A stretch of 64,000 nucleotides of DNA from Paenibacillus cellulosilyticus (GTDB taxonomy: Bacteria > Bacillota > Bacilli > Paenibacillales > Paenibacillaceae), in the NCBI RefSeq assembly GCF_003182255.1, contig NZ_QGTQ01000006.1, forward strand, positions 142,325-206,324, written 5' to 3'. Made by a program: the position numbers and the translations under genes. This document shows, piece by piece, positions 28,316 through 38,342 of the stretch. Position 1 is the first letter of the stretch. Each line of letters opens with the position of its first letter. Under the pieces are notes generated by a model. That model was not told where the DNA came from. It did no database searches and saw nothing but the letters and a program-made list of their open reading frames with translations.

Positions 28316-29011
28316 TTATTTCAGTCGTGAGACCATCGTCCTGGTCAAACTCGCTTCTTCGTCATGAATGAAGAAATGGCCTCCAGCATAAGCCTCAATC
28401 TGGAAATTCATGCTTGTATATAGGCTCCAGCCCCCCATATCGCCTTCCGTGAGCGGATCCTGCCTGCCATAGAAAACCGTCATATCGCAAGGAACAGGGC
28501 CAGCTTGAGTCCGAAACGTGTGCTCGTCATTATGAGCCTGCAGATCGGAACGAATGATGGGCAGCATCAGCTTCAGCAGCTCCGGATGATCAAGAACCTC
28601 GGAGGTCAGCCCTCCCAATCGCTGAAGCTCATTCTTCAGCTCGATGTCCGGAAGCGTGTGGTCGATCATGTATGGTCTTGTTGCATGCGGGGGAAGTACG
28701 CCTGAAATAAATAAATGCCTAGGTGCAGGCAAACCTGCTTGCCCGATTCTCTCAACCAGCCTGTAAGCGAGCATGCCGCCGAGGCTGTGTCCGAACAATC
28801 CGTATGGTTCGCCGGATTCGAGTCTTCCCTTCAACTCCTCGAATACATGCTCGATCATTTGTTCCATGCTGTTCAAACGCATTTTCCCAAACTTGCGTCC
28901 TCTTCCAGGCAATTCAATCGACTGGATTCGCAGCTCGCCTCCCAACGGCTTCTCCCACTTCTTGTAAACCGCCGAACTTGCTCCTGCATAGGGCAAACAA
29001 TATAAGTCCAT
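28316..29011 (-). CDS. Type II thioesterase
   Basis: 231 residues of alpha/beta-hydrolase fold. LYCLPYAGASSAVY and ELPGRG open the protein; the nucleophile Ser is in GHSLGGMLAYRL (about residue 75); the catalytic Asp is in YGRQDPLTEGD and His in GGHFFI. This is the GrsT/SrfA-D type that removes wrong acyl groups from carrier proteins. Because no thioesterase is fused to the assembly line, it could also release the product. It lies between the exporter-peptidase and AT2 in tight spacing; GGAGAG precedes the ATG. Confidence 0.92.
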   Translation of the reverse strand: MDLYCLPYAGASSAVYKKWEKPLGGELRIQSIELPGRGRKFGKMRLNSMEQMIEHVFEELKGRLESGEPYGLFGHSLGGMLAYRLVERIGQAGLPAPRHLFISGVLPPHATRPYMIDHTLPDIELKNELQRLGGLTSEVLDHPELLKLMLPIIRSDLQAHNDEHTFRTQAGPVPCDMTVFYGRQDPLTEGDMGGWSLYTSMNFQIEAYAGGHFFIHDEEASLTRTMVSRLK

Positions 29012-29023
29012 GTGTCTCTCCTT

Positions 29024-32000
29024 TTATAGAGCTAGTTGCTCGGTGCGAACGACTTGTCCGAATTCAAGCTTCACGACATGATCGGCTAAATGGAAGTAAC
29101 GATCGTCATGCGTAATCGCAATGACGCCTTTGCCGCTGCGCTTCATCTCCTTCATCAGATAGGTGTAGAAGAACTCGCGGTATTCGGGATCTTGGTCGGC
29201 AGCCCATTCGTCAAACAAATAAAAAGGTCTATCGTCCAAATAGCAAAGCAGCAGCGCCAGCCGTTTCCGCTGACCGGTCGACAGCTTCGTTGTGCTGAAC
29301 GAGCCATCCTTGATCGTTACTTTGTCTTCCAATTGAAGCAACTTCAAATAATCGTCAATCTCCCGATCTCTTCCAGCCGTCTCGATTCCATATATTCGGT
29401 CGAACAAGTGGAATTCACTGAACACGGCAGAGAACAGTTCGCCAAGCTCCCTCGTATCCGCCGGACGCCCGTTAATGGAGATGACGCCTTCATCCGGCAG
29501 ACAAAGTCCGGTAAAAACTTTGGCAAACGTTGACTTGCCGCTTCCGTTCCCGCCGGTGATGAAGACGATATTGCCCGTACGGAACGTATAATCAATCGGT
29601 CCGAGCGTAAATGCCGAGCTTTGTTCGCCGCCGTAATGATAAGCGACTTTCTCAAGCGACAACGCTACAACGTTCTGGCCGCTGCCCTGATCTTCCATTG
29701 AAGCCGATGCTTCTGACGCTGGCAGCGTCTCATTGTGGTCAAGCTCGCCAATCAGTCCCTTAATTCGGTTCCAACTAATGCGGATGTTGAGAATTTGAGG
29801 GATCGCATTCAACACGCCGTTGATTGGACCTGTCATGTACAGAAAGACAAACACATAATTTCGCAAATGATCGGCGCCCATTTGCTTGAACAGTAACGGG
29901 AAAATGAAGGCAACCGCTCCGATGACGATCGTAAATAGCAGTTCGCCGATCACATAGACATTGGCGAACATCAAATCTCCCTCGGACCTTTTGTCTTTGT
30001 ACAACCTGCCGTTGTTCGCCATGTCGATACGAAATTCGCGCCGTTTCACGCTGTGCAGCGACAGCTCCTTGAACCCTTTGGTCAGATCGCCTGCAAATCG
30101 GAAAAACGTATTCTGAATATCACGCGTAAACTCCCACAGCTTATTGACCTTCGAAGCGGCGATATAATAAATGCCGCCAGCGGCCAGAATGATGCCGATC
30201 GATATCAGCAAACCGTAGAAGTTGAGAAAACCGAGATAAATGAAGCAGAACAGCAGCGTAATCAAGCTTGTCGCCCCGGATATCGCTAAATTGATCGAAT
30301 TGGAGATCGTCTCGGTGTCGCTGATCAATGCGGAATTGACGACGCTGGGGTCGATCTTCTCAAGTCGTGAATAGCGGCTCGCCAGAATCCGGTCCACGAT
30401 GTTCATTCTTTTCTCGAACAGCACTTCGTTTGTATACCGGACCATCCTCGAACGGACAACCTTCTGCGCATAAACGTAGAACACGATCCCCAGTAAGAAG
30501 TACATGAACAATTCGGTCTCGAAACGGTCGCCGGAGCGCCGGAACGATTCGTTGATCATGAAGACGATAAACGCATTGCCGAAGCCGCTGAGCAAGCTCA
30601 CCAGGACGATCGTAACTACGGCTCTCTCCTTCGGCCGCGGATAAATTCGGCAAAAGACCGAATAAGCGGCATATAGAACGGTAAGACCCGCAGCGGCATA
30701 AACCGCGAACATCACGGACGACGACGCCCATACCTCGACGAAGCGCCATGGCAGCTCCCAGAACAGCAGATCGGGGAGAAAATATATTCCCGTCAAACAT
30801 ACTGCCGCTGAGAGAATCGTCATCGCCACAGCGGCAGCTGTTCTTCTCCCGAAGCCGCTAAATGTTCTCTTCCTATTGACCGAATCGACAACCGCTCTGC
30901 CAAAAGCGTAGATTAGAACAGCCCCCGCCAGCAGCGTGAAGAGCAGCATGCACATCGCGACGCTATCGATTTGCGAGTAATAGTCGGAAGAGTTGTTGAT
31001 CACCTTGACGCCGAGCATTTTATCCATGATTCCTTGCCCGATTCGGGCGGTAAATTCCGAATTCATATTCGCAAGAACGATTACACCGACCTGCTCCTCC
31101 GGGCGAATAACGATGTAGGAGGAAAAGGTTGGATTTGTCCCTTCATGGCTCCATTCGCCGCTGCCCTTCTGGAAAATTGCCCAACCCGCTCCATAAGAGG
31201 AGCCGTCATAATTCGGCGAGACCGTGCGGTCTGGCTGATGCGATTGGTTGATCAGCTCCTGGTCGAACTGAGCATCCTGTGCGGTTCCCATCTGGATCTG
31301 AATCCACCGTGCCATATCTTGCACATTGGTCAGCACATATGCAGCTGGCGTATTGCCGTCATAAGCGGGCGCATCATACGGTCTGGAACTCAAAAAGCTG
31401 CGTTTAAACCCCTGAGAAACGACGGCGCCAGCCTTCAATTTACCGTAGCCGGCATACGTTGAGTTGAGACCGAGTGGCGTTAAAACCTGCCGCTGCAAAT
31501 AATCGTCATAAGGCTCGCCAGTCACTTTCTCCACGATCAAGCCGAGCACGGCGTAATTAATCGTCGCATACAAAAACTGTGTACCCGGCTTATGATCGAG
31601 CTCGGTATCGATCAATGTGCGAACGGTGCTTTCCAGCATCGTATCGCCTGTTCCCTCCGGAATGAAGCCGATCGATTTGAACGGGATTCCCCCCGTCTGG
31701 TAGAGCAGCTCGCCTACCGTAATCGTTGGCGACGTCCCTTTGTACCGAACATGAAACCAGGGTAGATATTGGCTCACCGGGTCGCTCAGCTTGAGCTTGC
31801 CTTCCTGCTCCAGCTTAAGCACCGCCAGTCCGGTAAACGCTTTCGACAAGGAAGCAAGCTCAAAATTTGTTTCCGATGTCACTTGTTGTGTTCGGTCACG
31901 GTCCGCGTACCCGTAATTGCGGCTGAATATAATGCCGTTACGATCGACGACGGCAACAGACATGCCCGGAATTCCGCTCTCTTTCCATTTATCAGCGATC

Positions 32001-32131
32001 CACTCGCTGATCTGATCGTCAGGCGGTGACCAGTCTTGGGCAGAAGCAGCGCTTGAAAGGGTTATGAAAACGAGCAGCATCGCCCCGATCAGTATAATAA
32101 TAAGCACACGGATAGCCTTCGAAATTCTCAT
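29024..32131 (-). CDS. ClbP/ZmaM-like prodrug peptidase fused to an ABC exporter
   Basis: 1,035 residues. Residues 1-32 are a signal peptide or anchor. Residues 35-370 are a class C beta-lactamase-fold peptidase with Ser94-x-x-Lys97 (SLSK), a Tyr in YATINYAVLG and the HEG triad in WSHEGTNP. Three membrane helices follow (about 390-510) as in ClbP. Residues about 520-760 are an ABC membrane domain and 780-1035 its ATPase: GGNGSGKST, LSTGQRKRLALLL and FDEWAADQDP, the last typical of SyrD/PvdE-type exporters. ZmaM of zwittermicin has this peptidase-ABC arrangement. It should export the product and cut off an N-acyl-D-amino acid leader outside the membrane, giving self-protection. GAGGAGG precedes the ATG. 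Confidence 0.88.
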   Translation of the reverse strand: MRISKAIRVLIIILIGAMLLVFITLSSAASAQDWSPPDDQISEWIADKWKESGIPGMSVAVVDRNGIIFSRNYGYADRDRTQQVTSETNFELASLSKAFTGLAVLKLEQEGKLKLSDPVSQYLPWFHVRYKGTSPTITVGELLYQTGGIPFKSIGFIPEGTGDTMLESTVRTLIDTELDHKPGTQFLYATINYAVLGLIVEKVTGEPYDDYLQRQVLTPLGLNSTYAGYGKLKAGAVVSQGFKRSFLSSRPYDAPAYDGNTPAAYVLTNVQDMARWIQIQMGTAQDAQFDQELINQSHQPDRTVSPNYDGSSYGAGWAIFQKGSGEWSHEGTNPTFSSYIVIRPEEQVGVIVLANMNSEFTARIGQGIMDKMLGVKVINNSSDYYSQIDSVAMCMLLFTLLAGAVLIYAFGRAVVDSVNRKRTFSGFGRRTAAAVAMTILSAAVCLTGIYFLPDLLFWELPWRFVEVWASSSVMFAVYAAAGLTVLYAAYSVFCRIYPRPKERAVVTIVLVSLLSGFGNAFIVFMINESFRRSGDRFETELFMYFLLGIVFYVYAQKVVRSRMVRYTNEVLFEKRMNIVDRILASRYSRLEKIDPSVVNSALISDTETISNSINLAISGATSLITLLFCFIYLGFLNFYGLLISIGIILAAGGIYYIAASKVNKLWEFTRDIQNTFFRFAGDLTKGFKELSLHSVKRREFRIDMANNGRLYKDKRSEGDLMFANVYVIGELLFTIVIGAVAFIFPLLFKQMGADHLRNYVFVFLYMTGPINGVLNAIPQILNIRISWNRIKGLIGELDHNETLPASEASASMEDQGSGQNVVALSLEKVAYHYGGEQSSAFTLGPIDYTFRTGNIVFITGGNGSGKSTFAKVFTGLCLPDEGVISINGRPADTRELGELFSAVFSEFHLFDRIYGIETAGRDREIDDYLKLLQLEDKVTIKDGSFSTTKLSTGQRKRLALLLCYLDDRPFYLFDEWAADQDPEYREFFYTYLMKEMKRSGKGVIAITHDDRYFHLADHVVKLEFGQVVRTEQLAL

Positions 32132-32169
32132 GGTTCCTCCTCGGTATTCCAGCGATCTCTCAGCCCGCT

Positions 32170-35100
32170 CTATCCAAACAACCCATCCAGCTCATCTTGA
32201 CTGAGTCCTGACCATGCAAAGTCTGACACAGTCAAATCAACCGCCCGCTGCTCTGTGCAGTGCCGTAGCATTGCCTCAAGCTGCTCCTTCCATTGTCTGA
32301 CGAGCCCAGAGATGGTGTCGTCATAGAAGGAATTGCGGCTATATGCGATGAAAGCCCGCAGTCTGCCGTCGTAAACGAATACATTCACATCAAGCAAACA
32401 GCCAAGTCTGTTCTCAGGAGAAACATCCTTTCCATAAGATTCATCCGTCAGGGCAAACCAATCGCTATCCAATCCGGCATCGAGCTCGCCAAGATAGTTG
32501 AACCGCACACGCACCGACTCGTCCAACGGCTCCAGCTCTCGCATCAGATAGACAAGCATCCCGTAGCCCTTTCCCCCGTCAGGAACAGCGCGCAGTTTTT
32601 CTTTCACGGAAGTGATCCGCTTTGTTATGTCCAGCCCGTCCAGCATCACGTTAACCGGATAAATCGAGGTAAACCAACCCACTGTGCCGTCGACCGGCAG
32701 TATGTCGGAGCCTCCGTCTCTTCCGTGGCCTTCCACCATGAAGCCGAGAACTCCACTGCGTCCTGTGACATGCTGAACAGCGAGTGAGAAACTGGCCAGA
32801 AGCAGCTCCTGCGTGCGTGTACGGTACGAATCATTCGCAGATCCCATGAGCTGTTCGGTATGCGCTCGATCAAGCGTCAGCCCGACCGTTGCACAATACT
32901 TGAGCAAATCAGGGCCGCGGTCACAATCAGTTGGGAGACTTATCGGAATTGCAGTCGTTTCACGGAGCCAATAGCTCAGCTCTTTCATAGCACGATCCTT
33001 CGCCGGCCCAGCGTGCAGCTGCTCCGCATATGCGCCAAATGCGACGCTGCTCGATCTCATGCCCTCGCTTCCTTCCAATATTGCCGACAGCCTATCGATA
33101 ATTAGCCGCCACGATACGCCGTCCACGATAAGATGATGTGCGGTTAGCAGCAGACGACTCTCCCCGTCCGGCAGCCGAACGATCGCTGCTTTAAATAGCG
33201 GCCCGTCATTCCAATCGATACTCGACTTCCAATGATCCGCCCATGCCTCAAACGATGCGTGTATTTGATGTGTATCCTGCTCGGACAGATCAACTGTCTC
33301 GATGCGGAAAGTGTTACGCTCTCCAGTGCGGTAGTACAGCGCCTTGTTATCTGGATGAACGATTAGCGCGAAAGCGTCCCATGACTGAAGAAGCTCCTCC
33401 AGCGCTTGTTCCAGAGCAGCCGAATCCACAGCCCTGATGAGTCTGAGCACAACGCTTTGATTGAAATGCTTCGGTTCGGCAAGTTCCTTTGACCAGAACC
33501 ATTCAGTAATCGGTGTCGGATTTACAGCTCCGGCAGGCACGTATTCACTCTTGGCGGTATGTTGTGTCAATGCTGATGCCGCCTCACGCAGAACCGGCTT
33601 CTCCAATAGTTGTTGAGCCTGAAGCGCTATTCCCTGCTCATGAAGCTTGGCAGCTATCTGTATCGCTTTAATCGAATCACCGCCAACATGGAAGAAGTTG
33701 TTGGACCAGCCGATCCCATCGTTCCCGAGCACCGTTCTCACGATTTGCAAGAAGAGCTTATGCCGCTCGTCCCCAAGATCATCATCCTCAGTAATAGACA
33801 TGATGACAGGCGGATCTGGCAGCGACTTGCGGTCAATCTTGCCATGCGTCGTGAGCGGCAGCCGCTCCATAAAGACGAAACGCGCCGGCACCATATAGAT
33901 CGGAAGTGTGGCAAGCAAATGCTCTCGCAGCATCTCTATCGTTACTGGCTCGGACGTCGCAACGTATGCACAAAGAAATTTCTCTCCGGCTGCGTCTGTT
34001 CGTGCTATGACAGCCGCTTCCTCCACTTGAGGACAACCGAGAAGCTGCTGCTCGATCTCGCCCGGTTCGATCCGGTAACCGCGTATTTTCACCTGCTGGT
34101 CGATCCGCCCCAAATAAGCAAGTTTCCCATCCGGAAGCCATTTGGCGGCATCCCCTGTTCGGTATATACGTTCTCCGGTCAACGGCAACCGAACAAATCT
34201 CGCTTCGGTTAGGAGGTCATCCCCCACATAACCTCTGGCCAGTCCGACACCTGCGATGCATAGCTCGCCCTCGGCACCGTCCGGGACAAGCTGCAGCGAT
34301 TCATCCACGATATACAAACGGATATTAGCGATCGGTCTTCCGATTGAAACCGAACAATCGCTATTGTCGGGCGGCAGACAATCAAAGTAAGTGACATCAA
34401 TCGCCGCTTCCGTCGGCCCATACAAATTATGTAGCGAAGCCTTCAGTAACGAATAGAACCGCCTGACATAATCGGCTGGCAGCGCTTCTCCGCTGGCGAA
34501 CAGCCTTCTTACCGTCCGCAGTTGATCGACATGGATGATCCCTGCTTCCAGAGCGGTCAGAAATGCCCCGAGCATCGACGGAACGAAATGAACAGCCGTA
34601 ACTTGGGAGGCTTCCATCGTTTCCGCAATCAGCTTCGGATCCTTCTCTGCTCCATGAGGAAGCACGCAGCATTCTGCGCCCGAAATCGTCCACCAAAGAA
34701 GCTCCCAGACGGACACATCAAATGTGAACGGCGTTTTATGCAGCACGACATCTCCCGGTTCAAGCGGGTACTGCCGCTGCATCCACATGAGTCGGTTCAT
34801 CAAGGCGGCATGCTCGACCACAACGCCCTTCGGCTGCCCAGTTGAACCGGATGTGAAAATAACATAAGCAGGAGATTGCGCACTTCTGCTGCTCAGCGCA
34901 GAAAAATAGTGACGACCCTCCGTACTCCGCTGTTCCGGCTTGATCAGTTCTTCGGCACGAAGCGCCTTCGGATGCAAGCTCGACACAATCCCGAATTGAC
35001 GATCCTCTGCAATGACCGCGGCTGCTCCGCATTTATCCAACATCAGCCTGATCCGTTCCGACGGATAAGCGGGGTCAAGCGGCAAGTAAGCCGCTCCCGC

Positions 35101-36693
35101 TCTCAATATGCCGAAAACGATTTCGACTATTTCATGCGAGCGCGCTGCACACAAGCCTACAATATCGCCTTCTTGAATCCCTGATGCGGATAACCTGGAC
35201 GCAATTCGATCGACTGATTCGTTCAATTGCTTGTAGGTGAACCGCTTATGACCAAACCTTAATGCGGGCAGATCCGCATTCTCCCTGGCCTGGTGAGCAA
35301 GCCATTCATCGATGAAAAGATAAGGACCGCTGTCGGCAACCGGGCCGGCGCCCTTATTCAACAATTGTTCGCTTTCCTCATCCCCTATCAGTTGAAGCGA
35401 ATCGACTTGGATATCCGGCTCCGTACAGATCCGAACGATCAGCCGTTCCAAGCGAACTGCCATAGCATCGATCTCAGCTTCCGAGTATAGTCCGGTCTTG
35501 TATTCGATATCGATCCGAATTCGCTCTTCGTCGCCCCAATCCTTAATCAGCAAATGAAGATCATAGGTCTGATAGCCTGGGAAAAAATCGACGTTGCGAA
35601 TGGGCAATCCCCCATACTCCTGCAGCAGTGCAGCATTGCTGTAATTCACACAGACATCGACCAACTGACCCTGCAGAGCGCAGCTCTGCTGCAAATTGCG
35701 AACGAGAAAATTATAAGGATACCGCTGATGAAAAAATCCGCTCTTCAGCTCGCGCCCCACCTCGGCAGCAAGCTGCTTGAACGTGTGATCCTTGTCCAGC
35801 CGGACGCGAAGAGGCATAAGGCTTGCGAACATGCCCATTGTCTGACGCTCCGTTCTGCCCGACCGATTCAGTACAGGAATACCCAGCACAAGATCGTGTT
35901 TGCGCTTCCATTTGCTCAAATACAATCCGGCCAGCGTCGTAAAAAACACATTCTCGCTGAGTCCCGTCCGTGCTGTCCACTGTCTGATCAAGCTGGTCGT
36001 GTGCGAATTTAGACGAAAGGTGCTGCGCCTTGCTTCATAATCGGCGAACACAGGTAGATCGGCATCGTCTTCTGGAAGCTCTGCGAACTTCTCAAGCCAA
36101 TACGCTTTGTTTTTACGAAATCGATCCGATTCCAGGTAACGCCGCTCGTCCTCGACCGCGTGAATAAATGAGGGAGCCGGCGGCAATACGGCTTCTTCTC
36201 CTGACAGCAGCTGTTCATAGAGGGCCATGATGTCTTCCGTTACAATCTTCATTGCCCAACCGTCCGCAACCAAATGGTGAAATTTCAACAAATATCCCGA
36301 TTCCCGATCGCTCACTCGAACAAGCACGAACTGATACAGTCCGCTGCCGTAAAGCTGAAATGGCGTTTCTGAAGCTTCCTTGAGCCAGGTTTGGAACGCT
36401 TGCTCAGGATCGGGCTCTGTGCTGAAGTCCACTTTCTCCAAACTTTGCGGCACATGATCCGTTATATACTGGCGCGGTTCCCCGTTCTCTAATGCAAGCT
36501 GCATGCGAAGTCCGTCATGTCTCGCGACAGCTTGTACAATAGCCTGTTCAAGCCGTTCCTCGCAGATTTCCGCCTGAAACAGTACTGCTCCTCCAATGTT
36601 GTAAATTGGACTTGATTGGAATATCTCTTCAATGAACCAAATCCGCATTTGAGATTGCAGCAGCTCAAGCTTCGGATTTTCCTGCGTCATCAT
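32170..36693 (-). CDS. NRPS loading module, C-A(Ser)-PCP-E
   Basis: 1,507 residues. The C domain (about 8-440; FHHLVADG near 141) begins at the very N-terminus with LLQSQMRIWFIEEIF, like starter C domains that acylate the first amino acid with a fatty acid. The A domain (about 470-960; FTSGSTGQPKG near 617) gives the code D-V-W-H-F-S-L-I-D-K, a serine code (EntF type DVWHFSLVDK), with HFVPSML, FASGEALP and NLYGPTEAAIDV. PCP Ser is near 1007 (HVGGDSIK). The last domain is an epimerase (HHLIVDGVSW near 1189; RFNYLGELD). The product is an N-acyl-D-Ser thioester. The start is one of two ATGs (36693 or 36690); GGAGG spacing favours the second. Confidence 0.92.
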   Translation of the reverse strand: MMTQENPKLELLQSQMRIWFIEEIFQSSPIYNIGGAVLFQAEICEERLEQAIVQAVARHDGLRMQLALENGEPRQYITDHVPQSLEKVDFSTEPDPEQAFQTWLKEASETPFQLYGSGLYQFVLVRVSDRESGYLLKFHHLVADGWAMKIVTEDIMALYEQLLSGEEAVLPPAPSFIHAVEDERRYLESDRFRKNKAYWLEKFAELPEDDADLPVFADYEARRSTFRLNSHTTSLIRQWTARTGLSENVFFTTLAGLYLSKWKRKHDLVLGIPVLNRSGRTERQTMGMFASLMPLRVRLDKDHTFKQLAAEVGRELKSGFFHQRYPYNFLVRNLQQSCALQGQLVDVCVNYSNAALLQEYGGLPIRNVDFFPGYQTYDLHLLIKDWGDEERIRIDIEYKTGLYSEAEIDAMAVRLERLIVRICTEPDIQVDSLQLIGDEESEQLLNKGAGPVADSGPYLFIDEWLAHQARENADLPALRFGHKRFTYKQLNESVDRIASRLSASGIQEGDIVGLCAARSHEIVEIVFGILRAGAAYLPLDPAYPSERIRLMLDKCGAAAVIAEDRQFGIVSSLHPKALRAEELIKPEQRSTEGRHYFSALSSRSAQSPAYVIFTSGSTGQPKGVVVEHAALMNRLMWMQRQYPLEPGDVVLHKTPFTFDVSVWELLWWTISGAECCVLPHGAEKDPKLIAETMEASQVTAVHFVPSMLGAFLTALEAGIIHVDQLRTVRRLFASGEALPADYVRRFYSLLKASLHNLYGPTEAAIDVTYFDCLPPDNSDCSVSIGRPIANIRLYIVDESLQLVPDGAEGELCIAGVGLARGYVGDDLLTEARFVRLPLTGERIYRTGDAAKWLPDGKLAYLGRIDQQVKIRGYRIEPGEIEQQLLGCPQVEEAAVIARTDAAGEKFLCAYVATSEPVTIEMLREHLLATLPIYMVPARFVFMERLPLTTHGKIDRKSLPDPPVIMSITEDDDLGDERHKLFLQIVRTVLGNDGIGWSNNFFHVGGDSIKAIQIAAKLHEQGIALQAQQLLEKPVLREAASALTQHTAKSEYVPAGAVNPTPITEWFWSKELAEPKHFNQSVVLRLIRAVDSAALEQALEELLQSWDAFALIVHPDNKALYYRTGERNTFRIETVDLSEQDTHQIHASFEAWADHWKSSIDWNDGPLFKAAIVRLPDGESRLLLTAHHLIVDGVSWRLIIDRLSAILEGSEGMRSSSVAFGAYAEQLHAGPAKDRAMKELSYWLRETTAIPISLPTDCDRGPDLLKYCATVGLTLDRAHTEQLMGSANDSYRTRTQELLLASFSLAVQHVTGRSGVLGFMVEGHGRDGGSDILPVDGTVGWFTSIYPVNVMLDGLDITKRITSVKEKLRAVPDGGKGYGMLVYLMRELEPLDESVRVRFNYLGELDAGLDSDWFALTDESYGKDVSPENRLGCLLDVNVFVYDGRLRAFIAYSRNSFYDDTISGLVRQWKEQLEAMLRHCTEQRAVDLTVSDFAWSGLSQDELDGLFG

Positions 36694-36704
36694 TTCCCTC
36701 CACT

Positions 36705-38342
36705 CTATTCTGAAAGGTATAGATTACACGCGAACAAATGAATGTTCGGACAAATCGGCAGCTCGATACTCGATACTTTCTTTCTCGGTTCAAATACGAG
36801 TGCACGCTGGTACAGCTTGCGTCCTTCACCGAAATAATCATTCGTTCTGAAATATCTAGCCGTTCTGCCCTGCCATATGATTCGTTCGCCGTACGCTGGT
36901 GTTTCGGCTTGCCAATCCGTAAAGGCTATAGAAGCCTGCTGCGAAGAGCCATCTTGATAGTGAATCGTTAACGTTTCCTCGAAGCTCCCCCATTCGGAAC
37001 AGCCAATAAACACAGCTCCCGCATAGAAGTCGGGTTCAAACTCGATTCGCTGGCCGAAGCAGGAAACATTGTCGTCTTTACCGCGTGAAGGCTCATTCAT
37101 CAGGAATTCCCGAAAAGCTTCATCCGACCAGAATCTTCCTTCCTGTCCTTCCTCGAGCAGGAAATGCTCGCTGTCATCCATGCAAGTGAGCGAGGCAGAA
37201 GAGCGTAAATAGCCGACTCCATTGTTATTGCACCATTCGGCAAGTTGTACTGGCAGCGCTTTCAACCGAAGCCAATCATCGAGCACATCTGACTGTGCGG
37301 CCGGAATTAATTCATAGCTTAACGGCATGCTCATCACGCGCTCTTCATCCGACTCCGATACATTCTCACCGAGGATATCCTTTATTAAGGCTGCGGCCAT
37401 CGAACGCTCGTCCTCTGCTAGCTGTCTGAGCTGGTCGACGATTTTCTCCTTGAACCCTTTAGGAATTACTTTCATATAGTTGAGTTTGAGCAGCGACGCA
37501 CGTATGGAGTCCCATTCCTGCGCAGCAGCTTCCAATTGATTCGACAGTTGCTTGAATCGAGGTTGAGCGAAGCGTTCCCCGATGTAAGAAGCGGCAATTC
37601 CGATCGATTTGCGTCCGCTGCTCACATTGATAAGTCCCCATACCAACGGACTCATCCAGATACCTTCTCCAGCCGACAAAGCAACTTCAGCCCTCATATC
37701 GAACTTGTCATCTGCGATGGCGTCTGCAAATCTATGAATGGCATCGAAAATATTTTCTCTGCCAGATGGCCACAACTTGTCGCGAAGACGGCTCGTCCAG
37801 GCAATCGCATCGAATTCCTGTATATTCGAATGGAAGCGGAAACTTGCGAAAGTTCCATCATTCCCTTCCAGAAAATCGGTTATTGGCAAAAGCTCCGTCT
37901 TCTTGCTTACCGGCGGGTCAACGCAGTATAACACGTTGGCCTCCCTGTCGATTCCTACGACCAGCACGTAATGGTCATGATGATTCACACGCGACGAGCC
38001 AAGATAAGTCGTCCAGAAACTGTCCAAATAGATGATGACAGGAGTGCCGTCTTGCAGATTCTTCTCGATGTGCGTAAGAACAGCTGCGGAACTCTCCGCC
38101 TTCTGGCTAAGAACCTCAATGCCTTGATAACGGTCAAGGTCGTGTAAACAAGTCTCGTAATCCGGCTCCAGTCCATAGCCAATTATGTAGGCGGCATCTG
38201 GCTCCGGCAATCGAAAGGAGAAGCCCCACGCTTCCGAATACATCAGTTCATTGCTTAAATTTCGATGCCCGGAGGCAGTAGCAATCAAATCTTGCAGACA
38301 AGCTCCCCGACTATGCAGAGGCTTAATATCGAGCAACAACAA
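36705..38342 (-). CDS. BtrH-like papain-fold acyltransferase, candidate offloading enzyme
   Basis: 545 residues. The N-terminal 175 residues match the BtrH_N family pattern: Cys in HSRGACLQDLIA (near residue 15), His in NHHDHYVLVVGID and Asp in VLYCVDPPVS, a cysteine-protease-like triad. BtrH of butirosin moves an acyl group from a carrier protein to an amine. The remaining 370 residues (helical, then a beta-rich end with FYAGAVFIGCSEWGSFEE) I do not recognise. It is the first gene of the operon. It may release the final chain on an amine or add a side chain; this is inference. The start is TTG at 38342, seven bases after GGAGG. No signal peptide is seen. Confidence 0.65.
   Translation of the reverse strand: MLLLDIKPLHSRGACLQDLIATASGHRNLSNELMYSEAWGFSFRLPEPDAAYIIGYGLEPDYETCLHDLDRYQGIEVLSQKAESSAAVLTHIEKNLQDGTPVIIYLDSFWTTYLGSSRVNHHDHYVLVVGIDREANVLYCVDPPVSKKTELLPITDFLEGNDGTFASFRFHSNIQEFDAIAWTSRLRDKLWPSGRENIFDAIHRFADAIADDKFDMRAEVALSAGEGIWMSPLVWGLINVSSGRKSIGIAASYIGERFAQPRFKQLSNQLEAAAQEWDSIRASLLKLNYMKVIPKGFKEKIVDQLRQLAEDERSMAAALIKDILGENVSESDEERVMSMPLSYELIPAAQSDVLDDWLRLKALPVQLAEWCNNNGVGYLRSSASLTCMDDSEHFLLEEGQEGRFWSDEAFREFLMNEPSRGKDDNVSCFGQRIEFEPDFYAGAVFIGCSEWGSFEETLTIHYQDGSSQQASIAFTDWQAETPAYGERIIWQGRTARYFRTNDYFGEGRKLYQRALVFEPRKKVSSIELPICPNIHLFACNLYLSE

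Noticed and set aside
28316-29011. Type I (chain-terminating) thioesterase
   Set aside because: It is a separate protein with the length and motifs of type II editing enzymes; a release role is possible but not shown.
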